In this document: positions 43,194 to 54,009 of the stretch, piece after piece
Layout: each line of letters opens with the position of its first letter
Position numbering within the stretch: the stretch's first letter is position 1
Assembly (NCBI GenBank): GCA_037178675.1
Contig: JAYMGJ010000568.1
Span: 19,604 to 83,603 of the forward strand
Direction of reading: 5' to 3'
Length of the DNA stretch: 64,000 nt
Origin: Scleroderma bovista
Taxonomy: Eukaryota; Basidiomycota; Agaricomycetes; Boletales; Sclerodermataceae
Position numbers and translations under genes: made by a program
Notes under the pieces: generated by a model
Seen by the model: only the letters and a program-made list of their open reading frames with translations
What the model was told of the DNA's origin: nothing
Databases searched by the model: none

Positions 43194-45366
43194 TCAGTAT
43201 TTAACCATTGACTCGCTCATAGATTCATTTCGAATCAGATCTTTGGCTTTCAAGGACCGTGGCTCGATTAAACACCGGAATGGCTTCGGATGTCTTGCAC
43301 CTTTTGATCAGTATGCTACAAAGAGAGAAAGGAAAACACGTACAGAATGAGGCCTGTGTTAAACTCTGGCGTCACCTCAATCTCATGGCCATTCTCGTCT
43401 CTCGCCTTCTTGATGCGCAAGGTGGCCAAGATGAACACCATAGCAGCCCAGAGACTTCGGGCTGCAAAATGCCTCCCTGGACAAATACGACTACAGATCT
43501 TCCAGTTACATAACTTTCCGAGTAAATGGTAGAACCTACCGTCCGAAGCCAAATATTGGGGTTGAGGTACCTTCCGCAACGTTGCCCTCTTGGGTGAGAT
43601 GCCTCTCGGGCTTAAAAGCTGACGGGTCAGGGAAGCGTACTTCATCGTGGGCCATCGCCCTGTCTGTGGTCAGCCACCTAGGAACTAGAATATTTAAACA
43701 ATACGTACCAGAGATTTAGTAATACAGTAGTGGCTGGATGTCGATGCGTCAGTATGGAATAGCGAAGGATCAGTTCATGGATTACCTTTTGGGATGTACA
43801 TCCCATCAAATACATCATCCATCCTTGTCAAATGTGGAACCCCTGCACCGTTACCCATCTGCAAAAAATCTCTTCGAAGCCAGGGAGGTGCTTACCAAGG
43901 GGGAGAATAGGGTACCATCTTAGAGTCTCCAAGAGTACACATTCGATATATGGGAGGTTTTCTCGGTCGCTAAAGTCAGGTAGACGATCATGTCCGATCA
44001 CGCGATCGATTTCTTCCTGGGCTTTAGTTTGCACTTCTGGATGGAGAGTCATTGCGAGCACGAAAACCAACAACGTTGAAGATGTCTGTGGTCTTCGTGG
44101 AACGAGGTTACTTGATAAATATACATGTAACTCACAGTATCTACTCCAGCTTATCGAAGGGTCAGCTGGTATTGCATATTGACGAAGTGTGATCTTACCT
44201 CCAAATGCAGTGGCGGCTACCGCTTTCATGGCCTCCTCATGATCGTGACTTGCACCCTTTCTCCTTTCTGCCAGAAGTAGGTCATGCACCAGTGACTTCC
44301 TTGCCGAACCAGCCGCCTATGAAATATCAGCGCGCTGAATCTCCATCCTCAAGCAGACTTACCATGCTCTCTTTAACATAGTCGACCGGATCATCCAGTA
44401 CTCGTCTCGCAAGAGCACGGCATTCTCCAGCTCTTTGCTTGTACCGTCCCCCAGGCATCCATGAAGGAATGTATGCCACTGAAACCACTGTTGGTATGGT
44501 TCAGAATACGACCAAACAAGAAACCTCACGGATGGGAAATGCGGTGTGCAAGGCAGCCCGCTCCGGGGTCACCACGCTTACCGCAATCTCCATAAGTCGC
44601 GTGGCATTTGATACGAATGGGTCGTTCTCGGTTGCAGCATCATACCCATAGGTGATCGCCATAATAACAGAACCGGAAAACCTGGGGGCGGTCAGAAATT
44701 CTTAGACATACAAAGAAGTTCGACCCACGTCCCGACATGTTTAAAATAGTCCTGCGGTGTGGTGATCAAGCTTTGGAGCAGCTGGTGAGCTTTTTGCAGC
44801 TGTATCGGCCGGTATGCTCGTGAAGCCTGCCTGTTGAAAGCAGTGTTGTACATCTTTCGGTGTAGTCTCCATTTTCTGCCATATGTTATGAGCCCTGTGT
44901 TGAAGTCAACGCCGACGCTAACGACAGATAAGAGCGAGGTCAACTCTAATCACCTACGCGTCCACTTACAATTCGTTCGTTGATAAATATGGCCTATCTG
45001 CATAAATTGCAGATCGTCGTTCCAACAGTTCGTACGCAATCTTGTCATCGTTTATGACGATGAAATCCTGACCGAGCAAAGTCGTAGAAATGATACCACC
45101 TTTGAAACAGGGATAGTACGAAATCAGGTTCACCGGGTTACAATTTTTCAATGAAAGAAGTCCTTACCATATTGCCTCCCCCATTCTGTGTATGTCAACC
45201 ATGGCGCACCAACGTCGATGTCGAACAGATTTCCGATGAATGGGAAACTCTTGGGACCGGGAGGCAGCTGAAGAGTAGTAAGCGCCCGATTTTTCCATGC
45301 CCGAACTGCTGCATAGAGGACCGAGACTGCCAAAATAGAGCAAACGGCGATCTTAGAAGCGTCCAT
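43194..45366 (-). CDS. Cytochrome P450 monooxygenase E
   Basis: A complete P450 when spliced, related to A-D but from a more distant branch. Anchor IAVCSILAVSVLYAAV, hinge LPPGPKSFPFIGN, LGQDFIVINDDKIAYELLE, C-helix WRLHRKMYN, I-helix GAGVDTTSSTLL through a 14-nt exon (44136-44149), K-helix ETLR in LLETLRWYPILPLG, PERH in FKPERHL, and the heme loop FGFGRRICPGRHFAAR split by an intron. The last intron runs from gtacgtgttttcc to aaaaggtgcaag, giving the end HPKPFRCLIEPRS and stop TGA at 43194-43196. The layout resembles the fungal P450s often named O-methylsterigmatocystin oxidoreductase-like. Its I-helix motif is canonical, unlike A-D. Substrate unknown. Confidence 0.88.
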
Positions 45367-45878
45367 CGGAGATTAAGCGGAGATCAGATGACCGCTGTGG
45401 ACTGCTGTGTTCTCTCTGCAAGTGCAGTTAGACTCGATGTCGCTACTTGCGATTGAACCTTTGAGTCAGAACTTGCTCTCAGCTGCCATTATGAAATGTC
45501 AATGTCAGCCAGTCGTACCTGAGACAGAAATTCAAATGCCAAGAGACAGCAAGAGACTCATCTAGGCCATTTGACGTCCTTGTGTAGTATTGATCTCGTA
45601 GTCCTGGGTCTTGAATTGTGTAGACTTGAAAGTTAAGGTCTACTTCAGCGTCGCAAAAGGGTTGCTAACATCTTATTGCAACGAAGCGGCGGTGCCACCC
45701 TGCAAACGGTGCAGGATTCCTGTCCTCACTAAGTAGTAATAGGACTATATAGATAAAGAAACTTCGTCATTAGGGTAATCATGTGCTCTCCGGAAATTCG
45801 CGGCCCGCCATTCCATCAATACCAGTTCGCTTCATTCTAATACCACCAGGTTGGCGACCCAGACGTGATTGATTCACT
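45367..45878. promoter_or_regulatory. Divergent promoter region, P450 E / VPS39
   Basis: 512 bases between divergent start codons (45366 minus, 45879 plus). No ORF or repeat of note; a TATA-like actatatagataaag lies at about 45744. Confidence 0.45.
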
Positions 45879-48800
45879 ATGGCGCCTTTTAACACGCCAA
45901 GTATCATTCTTAGTGGTTTCAAAGAACGACCAGAATCGTTGCTTGCCGAAGGTGAGCCGTTGTTATTCGCTGCACTCAGACGCTAACCATACTTCCTTCA
46001 TTGTCCAGGAGAGAGGCTATATGTAGGGACTGCAACGGGCAACCTGCACATCTATGACTTGCACTGCGACCCGCCGGGTAAGTCGGACGACTTCGCCTGA
46101 CGTCCTGAGCTTACCCAACTGTCAGATGGCGATGAACACGCCACGTTGGTCGAGACTAAGAAGGGACTATCACGGAGGGCTATTGATCAGCTTGGATATA
46201 TTAAGGATATCAATTCCATTGTCGTCCTTTCAGGCGAGTAATCTGCTCTCAACCATGGGTCATTGAGTTCAACTTCAGAATCCATAAGACACCCTTGTGA
46301 CCCTTTACCCCCTACCCTCGCTCTCTCCTCCGACACCACTTAACAAGGCAAGGTCTGCGCTCTCCTTTTCTATCCATTCCTTTGCAGTCAGTGTCCCATC
46401 TCGTGATCAAACCAGCGGATTCAGCCAGGCAGCCATACCAACGATGCTCACACAACTCATCATTGGTTGCCGCAGAAAGGTGGTGATATATAGTTGGAAA
46501 GACGGCGAGGCACAAGAGATCAAGGTGCGCACAACCGTATTTGAACCATTCGATTTCATTGTGATGTTATCTTGTTTAAAGGAGGCCGTGCTGCCCCATT
46601 CTCCCCGCCTAATTGCCTTCCTGGACCATGATAATGCATGCTTCGCATACTCACCAACCGACTATGCTGTATTTTCCATCAGTAAGCTTACCACCGTAGA
46701 TGTGGTCCTACCAGTAGCTACCACAGCGTCGATGGGGGCCTTTTCGGGATTGGGCAATTATATGATGCTTGGCCTCGGTGCAAAGGCGAAGCCTAACTTG
46801 GTCAGACTGAGCGATAATGAGGCACTGGTTGTCAAAGACAGTACGTACAATACTATTTTGCATTGTCTTATGTGTCTTGATCGTCCTAGATCAAGGTTTA
46901 GTGGTAGGTACTGATGGGAAGCTGGCTAAGCCAGACGCAATTGATTGGCCGGGACCCCCAGACGAGATTGGTGAGCAAACAAGTTGTGAAAGATATGGCT
47001 TCTTACCTGTTTACAGCATACGTGAGCCCATACGTGCTGTCCCTGCTTCCGCCAGGCACAGTTCCAGTGCCTGAGGATGGGAATAGTTCATCATCTACCT
47101 TGCAAACGAGTCAACAATCTATGATACCAGCTCCTGTAGTGCAGATCGTGTCATCAATAACCAAACTGCCCGTGCAGACGCTTCCGTATCCTTTCCCACA
47201 ACCCAATTCCAACTTGTCCGGCAATGCTAGTTGTACTCTCCGGTTATTGTCGGCGTCCCCATCCGCTAGGGCACCACTATTCCTCGTCTCTACACCGCTT
47301 GATCGTACTCATGCCAATGCTGAGGGTAGCTGTATATGGCGGTTCCAGATGAAATCGTGGGGTGAGCAAATCGACGAATTGGCGCAAAAGGGATCGTATT
47401 CGGATGCCCTGGCACTTCTGGACGTCCTTGATTCTACTCTACTTCCAGACAAGGTAATTCGAAACCACTGGAATTACTGCATTGCATTCTCAGCCGTATT
47501 TGATCACAGGATGAGCGACGGACTCGAATACGGGCCCTGAATGCAGTTGCCCAATTCCGCGAGGGGAAATATGATGACGCCATCAATACCTTCCTGGAGC
47601 TTGACCTCAACCCAGCGAAAGTGGTCGCTCTCTACCCCAAACGCGTGGCTGGTCGGCTGTCCGTCCCTCAGAGTGAATGGATACCATTATTCGGGGGTCC
47701 AGCAACCCCGACTGCCAAGACCGAAGACAGAACCTCGACCAGCTCCAGTGATGTATCGAAGGAGGGGAGCAAGGAGAAACTTATCGAGCGATCTCCCTCA
47801 CCCACTGGTTCCCTTCGTCTGCGGTCGAAGACGGCGTTTGGCTCTCTACTGCCTTCAGCTCCGAAGGATGATGATGTGGCTTCACTGAGTGGTAGAAAGA
47901 GACCCAAGCAGCCGATGGGTAATTTTCGTTATATTTACGATTACACAACTCCCGACAATTACTTCCAGACGACTCTACCCGTGCTGTCGAAGTGCTCTGG
48001 CGCTATCTAACAGACCGCAGGCCGAAAGTCGCGGGAGCATTGGCCATTGTCAACATCACTTCCGCCCAATCTCACCAATGGCCAACTCTTTCAGAGACTT
48101 CTACAGATGAACTATTCTCGCTCCCTAATGTCCCCTTATCGTCACTCACCCCACAGCAGTTGATGCGCTTTGCTCAAATTGTGGATACGGCATTGTTTAA
48201 ATCATATCTACTTTATCGCCCAGCGCTACTTGGCTCTTTATGCCGAGTAGCAAACTGGTGTGAGGTCTCGGAGGTCGAAGAAGAACTACGGGCTCGGGAG
48301 GTGTGCCTATGAGGTTACCATGGAGAATTTAACATCTGATATTTCTTCCAGAAATTCGCAGAGCTGATTTATCTCTATAATGGGAAAAAAATGCACGCGA
48401 AGGCTTTGATGCTCCTGCAGCAGTAAGACCTAAAGTGTTATGATGTTGCATCCATACAGCTAATGACTATTTGCTTAGACTGAGCGAGAAAGATGATGAC
48501 ATTAGGGACAAGCTCTCTCCGACAGTCTCATACCTCCAGAAGCTGGGACCAGAATACCTAGACCAAATATTCGAGTCTGCCCGCTGGGTGTTCAGTCAAG
48601 ACCGCGAGATAGCCTTCGAGGTAATACAACCATGAACAACCTTGGTTCGCTGCCATTTCCTAACACATTCTTCAGATCTTCATGTCTGATGACGTCGAAC
48701 TTCCCCGAGGTCAAGTAGTGGATTATCTGGAGAAGCTCGATCCTCAGGTTTCTGCGCGATATATCGAGTATCTTATTCAAGAGAAACAGGAAGATGATGC

Positions 48801-49809
48801 TGTCTTCCACGACCGCCTGGCTGAACTCTATTTGGGAATTGCTATGAATGCAAAGAAGTGTGGGGATGAGGGTACGCTCTAGTTCTTGGGTTCTACTTGG
48901 AGTATGCCCATTTTCACGTTACAGAGAGACGAGAAGAGGTGTATTCCAAACTCCTCCACTTCATCGACACCACCAATTATTACCATCCCGCTCGTTTGTA
49001 TGGACGGCTTTCAGAGGGTTAGTGTGGTTCCGTCTGGGGCGTAGCCTTTCTGCTTACGACAGCCGCCAGATTTATACGAGGCGCGGGCAATATTGCTAGG
49101 CCGTATGGGGAGGCACGAACATGCGCTTGAACTCTACGCATACAAATTAGGCGATTTCAAGAAGGCCGAAGAGTATGCCCGCCAACATCTACTTCTCTCA
49201 TGCGCTTTACTCAGCTCTCTCTTAGGTACTGCAAACGAGCACACCAGCCCAATACTGACACTAGCACCATATTCTTGACACTACTGAAGCTTTACCTCCG
49301 ACCGACGATTAAGAATCCTCCGAACTTGCTTCAGCCTGCTCTGGATCTCATCAGCCGACAGAATCACAGGTTAGACCCCGTGGAGACGCTCCAGCTTCTT
49401 CCGCCCCTTGTATCTGCGCAGGATGTACGGGCGTTTTTGCAGCAGGCCTTGCGTTCGCCAGTTTTCGATAGTCATGTCGTTCGAGAGGTCAACAAGGCCC
49501 GGAGCGAGCAAGTCGCAAGGAAGCTGATGATTCTCGAGTCTAGACGTGTCAAAGTGACAGATAGTAGAATGTATGCCTTTATTCGCTTTTTTGGTTTAGC
49601 TGAATAGTTAACCAAATGATGTACCCCAGATGTCCCCAGTGTCACAAACGGCTGGGAAGCAGTGTCATCGCGGTTCATGCTCCACGGTGCGTTTATGTCG
49701 AAGCGATCACTACTCGGTGTTTGTTAAGTGCAGCCACAGGGGTGAAGTTACGCACTACCAATGCCGAGAGGCATTTTCCAAGAAGCTCAACATGCTACGA
49801 CAAACTTGA
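45879..49809 (+). CDS. VPS39: Vacuolar HOPS subunit Vps39/Vam6-like
   Basis: The N-terminus reads like a CNH (citron homology) domain: RLYVGTATGNLHIYDL, LGYIKDINSIVVLSDTLVTLYPLP, QLIIGCRRKVVIYSWKDGE. The middle has helical clathrin-type repeat material (DELAQKGSYSDALALLDVLD, GKYDDAINTFLELDLNPAKVVALYP, a Ser-rich insert at about 47.7 kb, and GRHEHALELYAYKLGDFKKAEEYA). Its end matches the Vps39 zinc-finger region: CPQCHKRLGSSVIAVHAP, then GEVTHYQC, ending KKLNMLRQT with TGA at 49807-49809. Vps39 belongs to the HOPS complex, binds Rab7/Ypt7 and helps tether vacuoles and late endosomes. One intron uses a GC donor (gcgagtaatc, about 46232). The start at 45879 is the first Met with CNH-like sequence after it. 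Confidence 0.88.
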
Positions 49810-50203
49810 GGTGCAAATGGTTGTGACCATGGCCATACTCGTTCGTTCACGATACTCCCGGAAGTAAGCTTGGCTGTGCCCGCGCTGTGTTACTAGAAAG
49901 TAGTGCACATGTACCTCGGTAGTTGGTAGATACTTGCAACGCGGTGTTACCCTACAAGTCCTGACAACCCGGTTCTTGAGATATCGCTGCGCTCCGAAAC
50001 CGTACGAGAAGGTGACGCTTGATCCCAACGGCTAACAGATGTACGCCATGGATAGTTGGTGAATGTACAATATGTGGTGTGTAAAACATGGTTATGATGC
50101 CAACGAGAGGCGTGGGAGGGGGCGCGATGCACTCCACCTGGAGGTTGACCTTACGAGTCTTGGTCAATTCCGCTGAGAAGTTCGGTATGATGCAACACAG
50201 TGG
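49810..50203. other. Spacer between convergent genes
   Basis: About 390 bases between the stops of VPS39 (plus) and the unrecognised gene (minus). No ORF of note. Holds the two 3' ends; no hairpin or repeat seen. Confidence 0.4.
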
Positions 50204-51211
50204 TTAGATTGCCCCCGACACACTCGATGGGGGGAACCACGCTTCTAGCTGCTTCACCGTATCCTCCACGTTCTTGATATATTTTTCGAGGACCATCAAC
50301 AAGTCAGAATAATCCATTGGCGGGGGGAAGGCCTCCCAAAATTCTTCTTTGAAGTTGTCCTTGAGCTCGTCCACTGTTCGCCTGCCAAAATCAGTTGGAA
50401 AAGGTGCATGATAAACAATAGGCCTACCCCTGCTGCCTACCCGACTCCTCCCGTTCACTTTCCCACTCGAGGATTGTTTTCATCGATGTAGAACAATCGT
50501 CTTTTAACTCAGTAAAAATACGCTTTTCATCTTCGCTGAGATCCTCGTGAAATAGGAAGGATGAAGGCTTGTGAAAGCCATCCACAGAACCTGGAAAGAA
50601 GTCGTTCAGGCGAATGGCTAGGAGGCATGACTCGGGAGCCGTCCACAAATAATGGATATACTAAGCCACGATCTTCAGCCATGTATATCCGGCAAACAAT
50701 TCGTCATGAATAAGACTCACGTTCAAGCAGAGATTGCGTAACAAAAGGATATAGTCCTGGCGTAAACTATCACTCTGTGCTTGGTAAAACTCAAGTCTAT
50801 GGACTTCTTTTGCTGTCAGCAACGTGACCTCTTGGTTGTCTTGTTCCTGGGCAAAGTACTTGTTCCACGTGAGTACTTCCCCGGACTTGTTGCTTGCAAA
50901 CTGGCGGAATGTATCGACCATCGTGAGGAGGTTCAGTAGGTCCGGTATTTGGCCAACGATGAATGCCGGGTGAATGATGTTGCGAATGGCATAGAAGATC
51001 AGGGAAGGGGGAATATCTGATGGCCGGTCAGGCTCTGGAGCACCTATTATGGATCCAACTTCATCTAGAATTTGGGTAAGAGAAGGAGCGACCTGACAGG
51101 ACCGTAATGCCGACCGTATATCAAGCGGTGTGTCTCACCTACGTATTCCTCGCCCCTGAAGTTGATTCCGGATATATGCGTTTCCAGTTGTTTGAGCTTC
51201 CTCAAGTTCAT
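50204..51211 (-). CDS. Unrecognised protein, about 300 residues
   Basis: The spliced frame starts MNLRKLKQLETHISGINF, runs through a 60-nt-intron-containing body with LIFYAIRNIIHPAFIVGQ and TFRQFASNKSGEVLTWN, and ends KQLEAWFPPSSVSGAI with the stop at 50204-50206. Introns: near 51090-51137, 50661-50720 (donor gtgagt, ending gcttag) and about 50385-50434. The protein has no Cys/His clusters, no signal peptide and no clear membrane helix; it is acidic and helical. I do not recognise the family. The splice sites are clean and the frame is protein-like, so I believe the gene is real. Confidence 0.65.
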
Positions 51212-51850
51212 AGGCCAATCTTCCCGTAGACCTAGAGTCCTAGATGCTCACGGTGTGGCATCCCCAATCAAAAATAAACACGTGATAATAGGCTTCGTGT
51301 GTTCAACGTGCGCTATTTTTCGTCATCCGCGAATATCAATGTCATGGTTTCTGGCAATGACCTCACCTCGATGGAACCTCACCTTTTTTTCCCTCAATTG
51401 ACCAAAGTCAAAAATGACGTGACTGATAACGCATGGACTCCAGTTTTGAACCTTGAAGCATAACAGTGGACTCGATAGGTGCCACCTTCTCCGAACTCAC
51501 CTCAAGTGGTTATGCACCTCAACCTCGTCTCGGATTCTGGGGTGCATCCTCACTTTCACCTCATTGAAGGTAACCTCAACATTACCTCGCGGCAACGCTA
51601 ACATTGCATGCAGCCGTGCATTCCTGCGCATGTCTTATTGTGTATTGTAAACACGCCGTGCTTGCAGTATCTCTCCTCTCTCTCTCCCTCCCCCCCTGCC
51701 TCTACTCTCTAACGCTGTTCAGGCATGCTCCGCAAGCCTGGCAGCTTGCAGGTCTGTGCTCGATAAGTGCATCAGGGTGCCCACAGAAAGGTCAAGACTG
51801 AACCGCTTGGTGACCGGGAAGTCCTTCATTGCACTGCTTCTGCTCAGCCA
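51212..51850. promoter_or_regulatory. Divergent spacer before the kinase gene
   Basis: Contains a pyrimidine-rich segment ctctcctctctctctccctc at about 51668, a typical fungal promoter feature, and no ORF with a domain. GTG-started ORFs around 51767 are in frame with the kinase, but a start at the ATG 51851 is preferred. Confidence 0.45.
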
Positions 51851-53486
51851 ATGGCTCGTGGCTCCACTATCCCTCCCCTTACTTTTCAGAATCATACACC
51901 GCACCGCCTCCCGACCCCAGAAGACGATCAGCACCATCGCCATCTGTCCAACGATCGTACTGACAATACAAGTGTCATACAGATGCTGCAGACACCTAGA
52001 TCGATCGTACGAAGGGCGTCCTCTCCATTCGTCTCCCGTCCCGTCCGTCGTCACACGATCTCTGGCTGTAGTAGGCGGATGGGTGCATCTGTATTTTCTG
52101 TCTCGGGCTCTTCAGTGTCCGCCCTCAGCTCTTCTCTCGCTACTCTATCTGACACAACAAACGTGAATGGCGATGTCCGGCACCTGCCCCCTGACTGGGA
52201 GCAGCAGCGGGATGTGCCATCCACGGCACCCCATGGTGCTTCAGCGAGCAGGGCGCACGGAGCTCTACCACCACATGCTGCGACGTACGAGCGTGACCCA
52301 GAGCTACCTGTCGGTCTTGGCGCACAACCTAGTGTGGATTTGGGAATCGTGCTAGAAGAATTGTCTCGACGCGCATCCCGATATTGCATTAATCTCAATA
52401 AACTGGTTGACCGGGATGAAAGGTTTACTGCCCGTCATGGTAGCAGCGCCCTGGTCTACCGTGGAACCCTACGTCCAAGGGGATCGAAGGTGGCGATTAA
52501 AACCTTTCGTTTGGGTCCTTCCAATGATGCCGTGCCTGCACTCAAGGTGAGACCGTCTGTCCATAGTCACCGAACGTCTTCCAATAAAAACATTTTGTGC
52601 AACAGCGTGTTTTCCAAGAACTGCACCTATGGTCAAAACTTTCTCATGAAAATATTGTTCCTCTGCTGGGAATCACTACTATTTTTGATTTCACTGTATC
52701 CATTGTGTCAGAATGGATGGGAAAAGGAGATGCTCACAGTTATATACAAAATCGGTCGATTGATCCTCGCCCTTTGGTGAGTAAGTTGCACAAGGATATC
52801 AATCTTACATTGAAATAAAGTTCAGCTTGTCGGAATCGCCTGTGGATTGAATTACCTTCACTGCCATCCCATATTCCACGGCGATCTAAAGGGCGTAAGT
52901 CTATTTTTTTTTCCACTCTTCTCAAATATTCTTGACTTTACTGAGGCAGACGAACGTATTGATCTCGGATGATGGTCGTGCTCTACTCTGTGACTTTGGT
53001 TTATCCTTCCTCGTTACATCTACATTTAGCATGACTGTCGAGTGTCGCCGTGGGGGCTCGCTTCCATGGACAGCTCCAGAGTGTCTCGCGTCTGACCAGT
53101 GGGATGTAACTGCTGAAAGAGATGTCTGGGCCTTTGGAATGACAACGCTCGTGTGTCTCCACTAACTTTCGTACTTCTTATTAACAGCTCAGTTGAATCT
53201 ATGCAGGAAATGTTTACTCGTGAGGTTCCATTCCATCCCAGTCCAAATCCAATGAGTGTCATGGTCAAGATCTCGCAAGGAGTGCCAGACCGCCCGAGTA
53301 TTGAAACCACGTGTTCTCGTATGACGGATAAATGGTGGGATCTGTGTTTATCGTGTTGGAATCGGGACCCGTTCTTGCGTCCCTCTATGGTGGACATCTT
53401 CGATAGAGTCAGGTAAGTACTATTGCGATGAAATAGATGGGTAACACCACTAATTATATCAAAGAGCACTTGGACGTGCTGTCTAA
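51851..53486 (+). CDS. Protein kinase, tyrosine-kinase-like (TKL) type
   Basis: A spliced product of 454 residues. About 200 residues of Ser/Thr/Arg-rich, low-structure N-terminus are followed by a kinase domain: glycine-loop-like RHGSSALVYRG, the lysine in VAIKTF, VFQELHLWSKLSHENIV (C-helix Glu), hinge VSEWMGKG, catalytic loop HGDLKGTN (HxDLKxxN with the Arg of HRD replaced by Gly), metal-binding DFG in CDFGLS, and the activation-segment end TAPE. Ends DRVRALGRAV. Exons 51851-52546, 52606-52776, 52826-52894, 52950-53150, 53207-53412, 53465-53486. TKL-like kinases with an HGDLK loop are common in agaricomycetes; substrate unknown. If the last intron is not removed, the protein stops at 53416. 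Confidence 0.85.
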
Positions 53487-54009
53487 TCACCTTGATTACA
53501 AGGTCATTGCGCGCAGAAATTGTGTTTTTTTTGTCTTCCCCATATATCGGGTTTTCCACTGCCGCCCAAAGTCTGCATTTTTCCGCACCTCCGACGGTCA
53601 CACTTTCGACACTGCTTTCTCACGTTGTTTCTTGCGCTTGTTTCTCTATTTATTCTCCTTTTCACCTGCAGTGCTACATATGACGCTTATATATGTTCCG
53701 TCCATCCTTTATTTATAGACACTGACTCGAGTGCGAAAATATTTACTGCCGCTGCGACGGCGTGGTCTCGTGGTCTTTTCTTTTCTTATATTTCTGACTT
53801 AGCGTACTTCTATTTAAAAACAGCTAGTTAGCGTTTCTCTTATTAAATCTATTCTATTTCACCAAGCAGCTGTTGTTCTTGGAGCATGAAGTGAATTCAA
53901 AGATTTGATGTATCGAATAAAAAACTTCGCAACCTTTAAAGCAGAGGAAGGTGAAAACCACCATGCTAGTCATGTAGAGGCAAAAAGGATTTCCAGCAAC
54001 TGCGGCAGG
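53487..54009. other. Spacer between convergent genes
   Basis: T-rich, with ttctttttctt-type runs near 53518-53800 and small ORFs that carry no domain. It holds the 3' end of the kinase gene and that of the minus-strand gene at 54010. Confidence 0.4.

Noticed and set aside
50661..50720. In-frame TAG in the unrecognised gene as a nonsense mutation
   Set aside because: A 60-nt intron with a gtgagt donor ends exactly at this TAG, and joining NLCLN to YIHYLW restores the frame.
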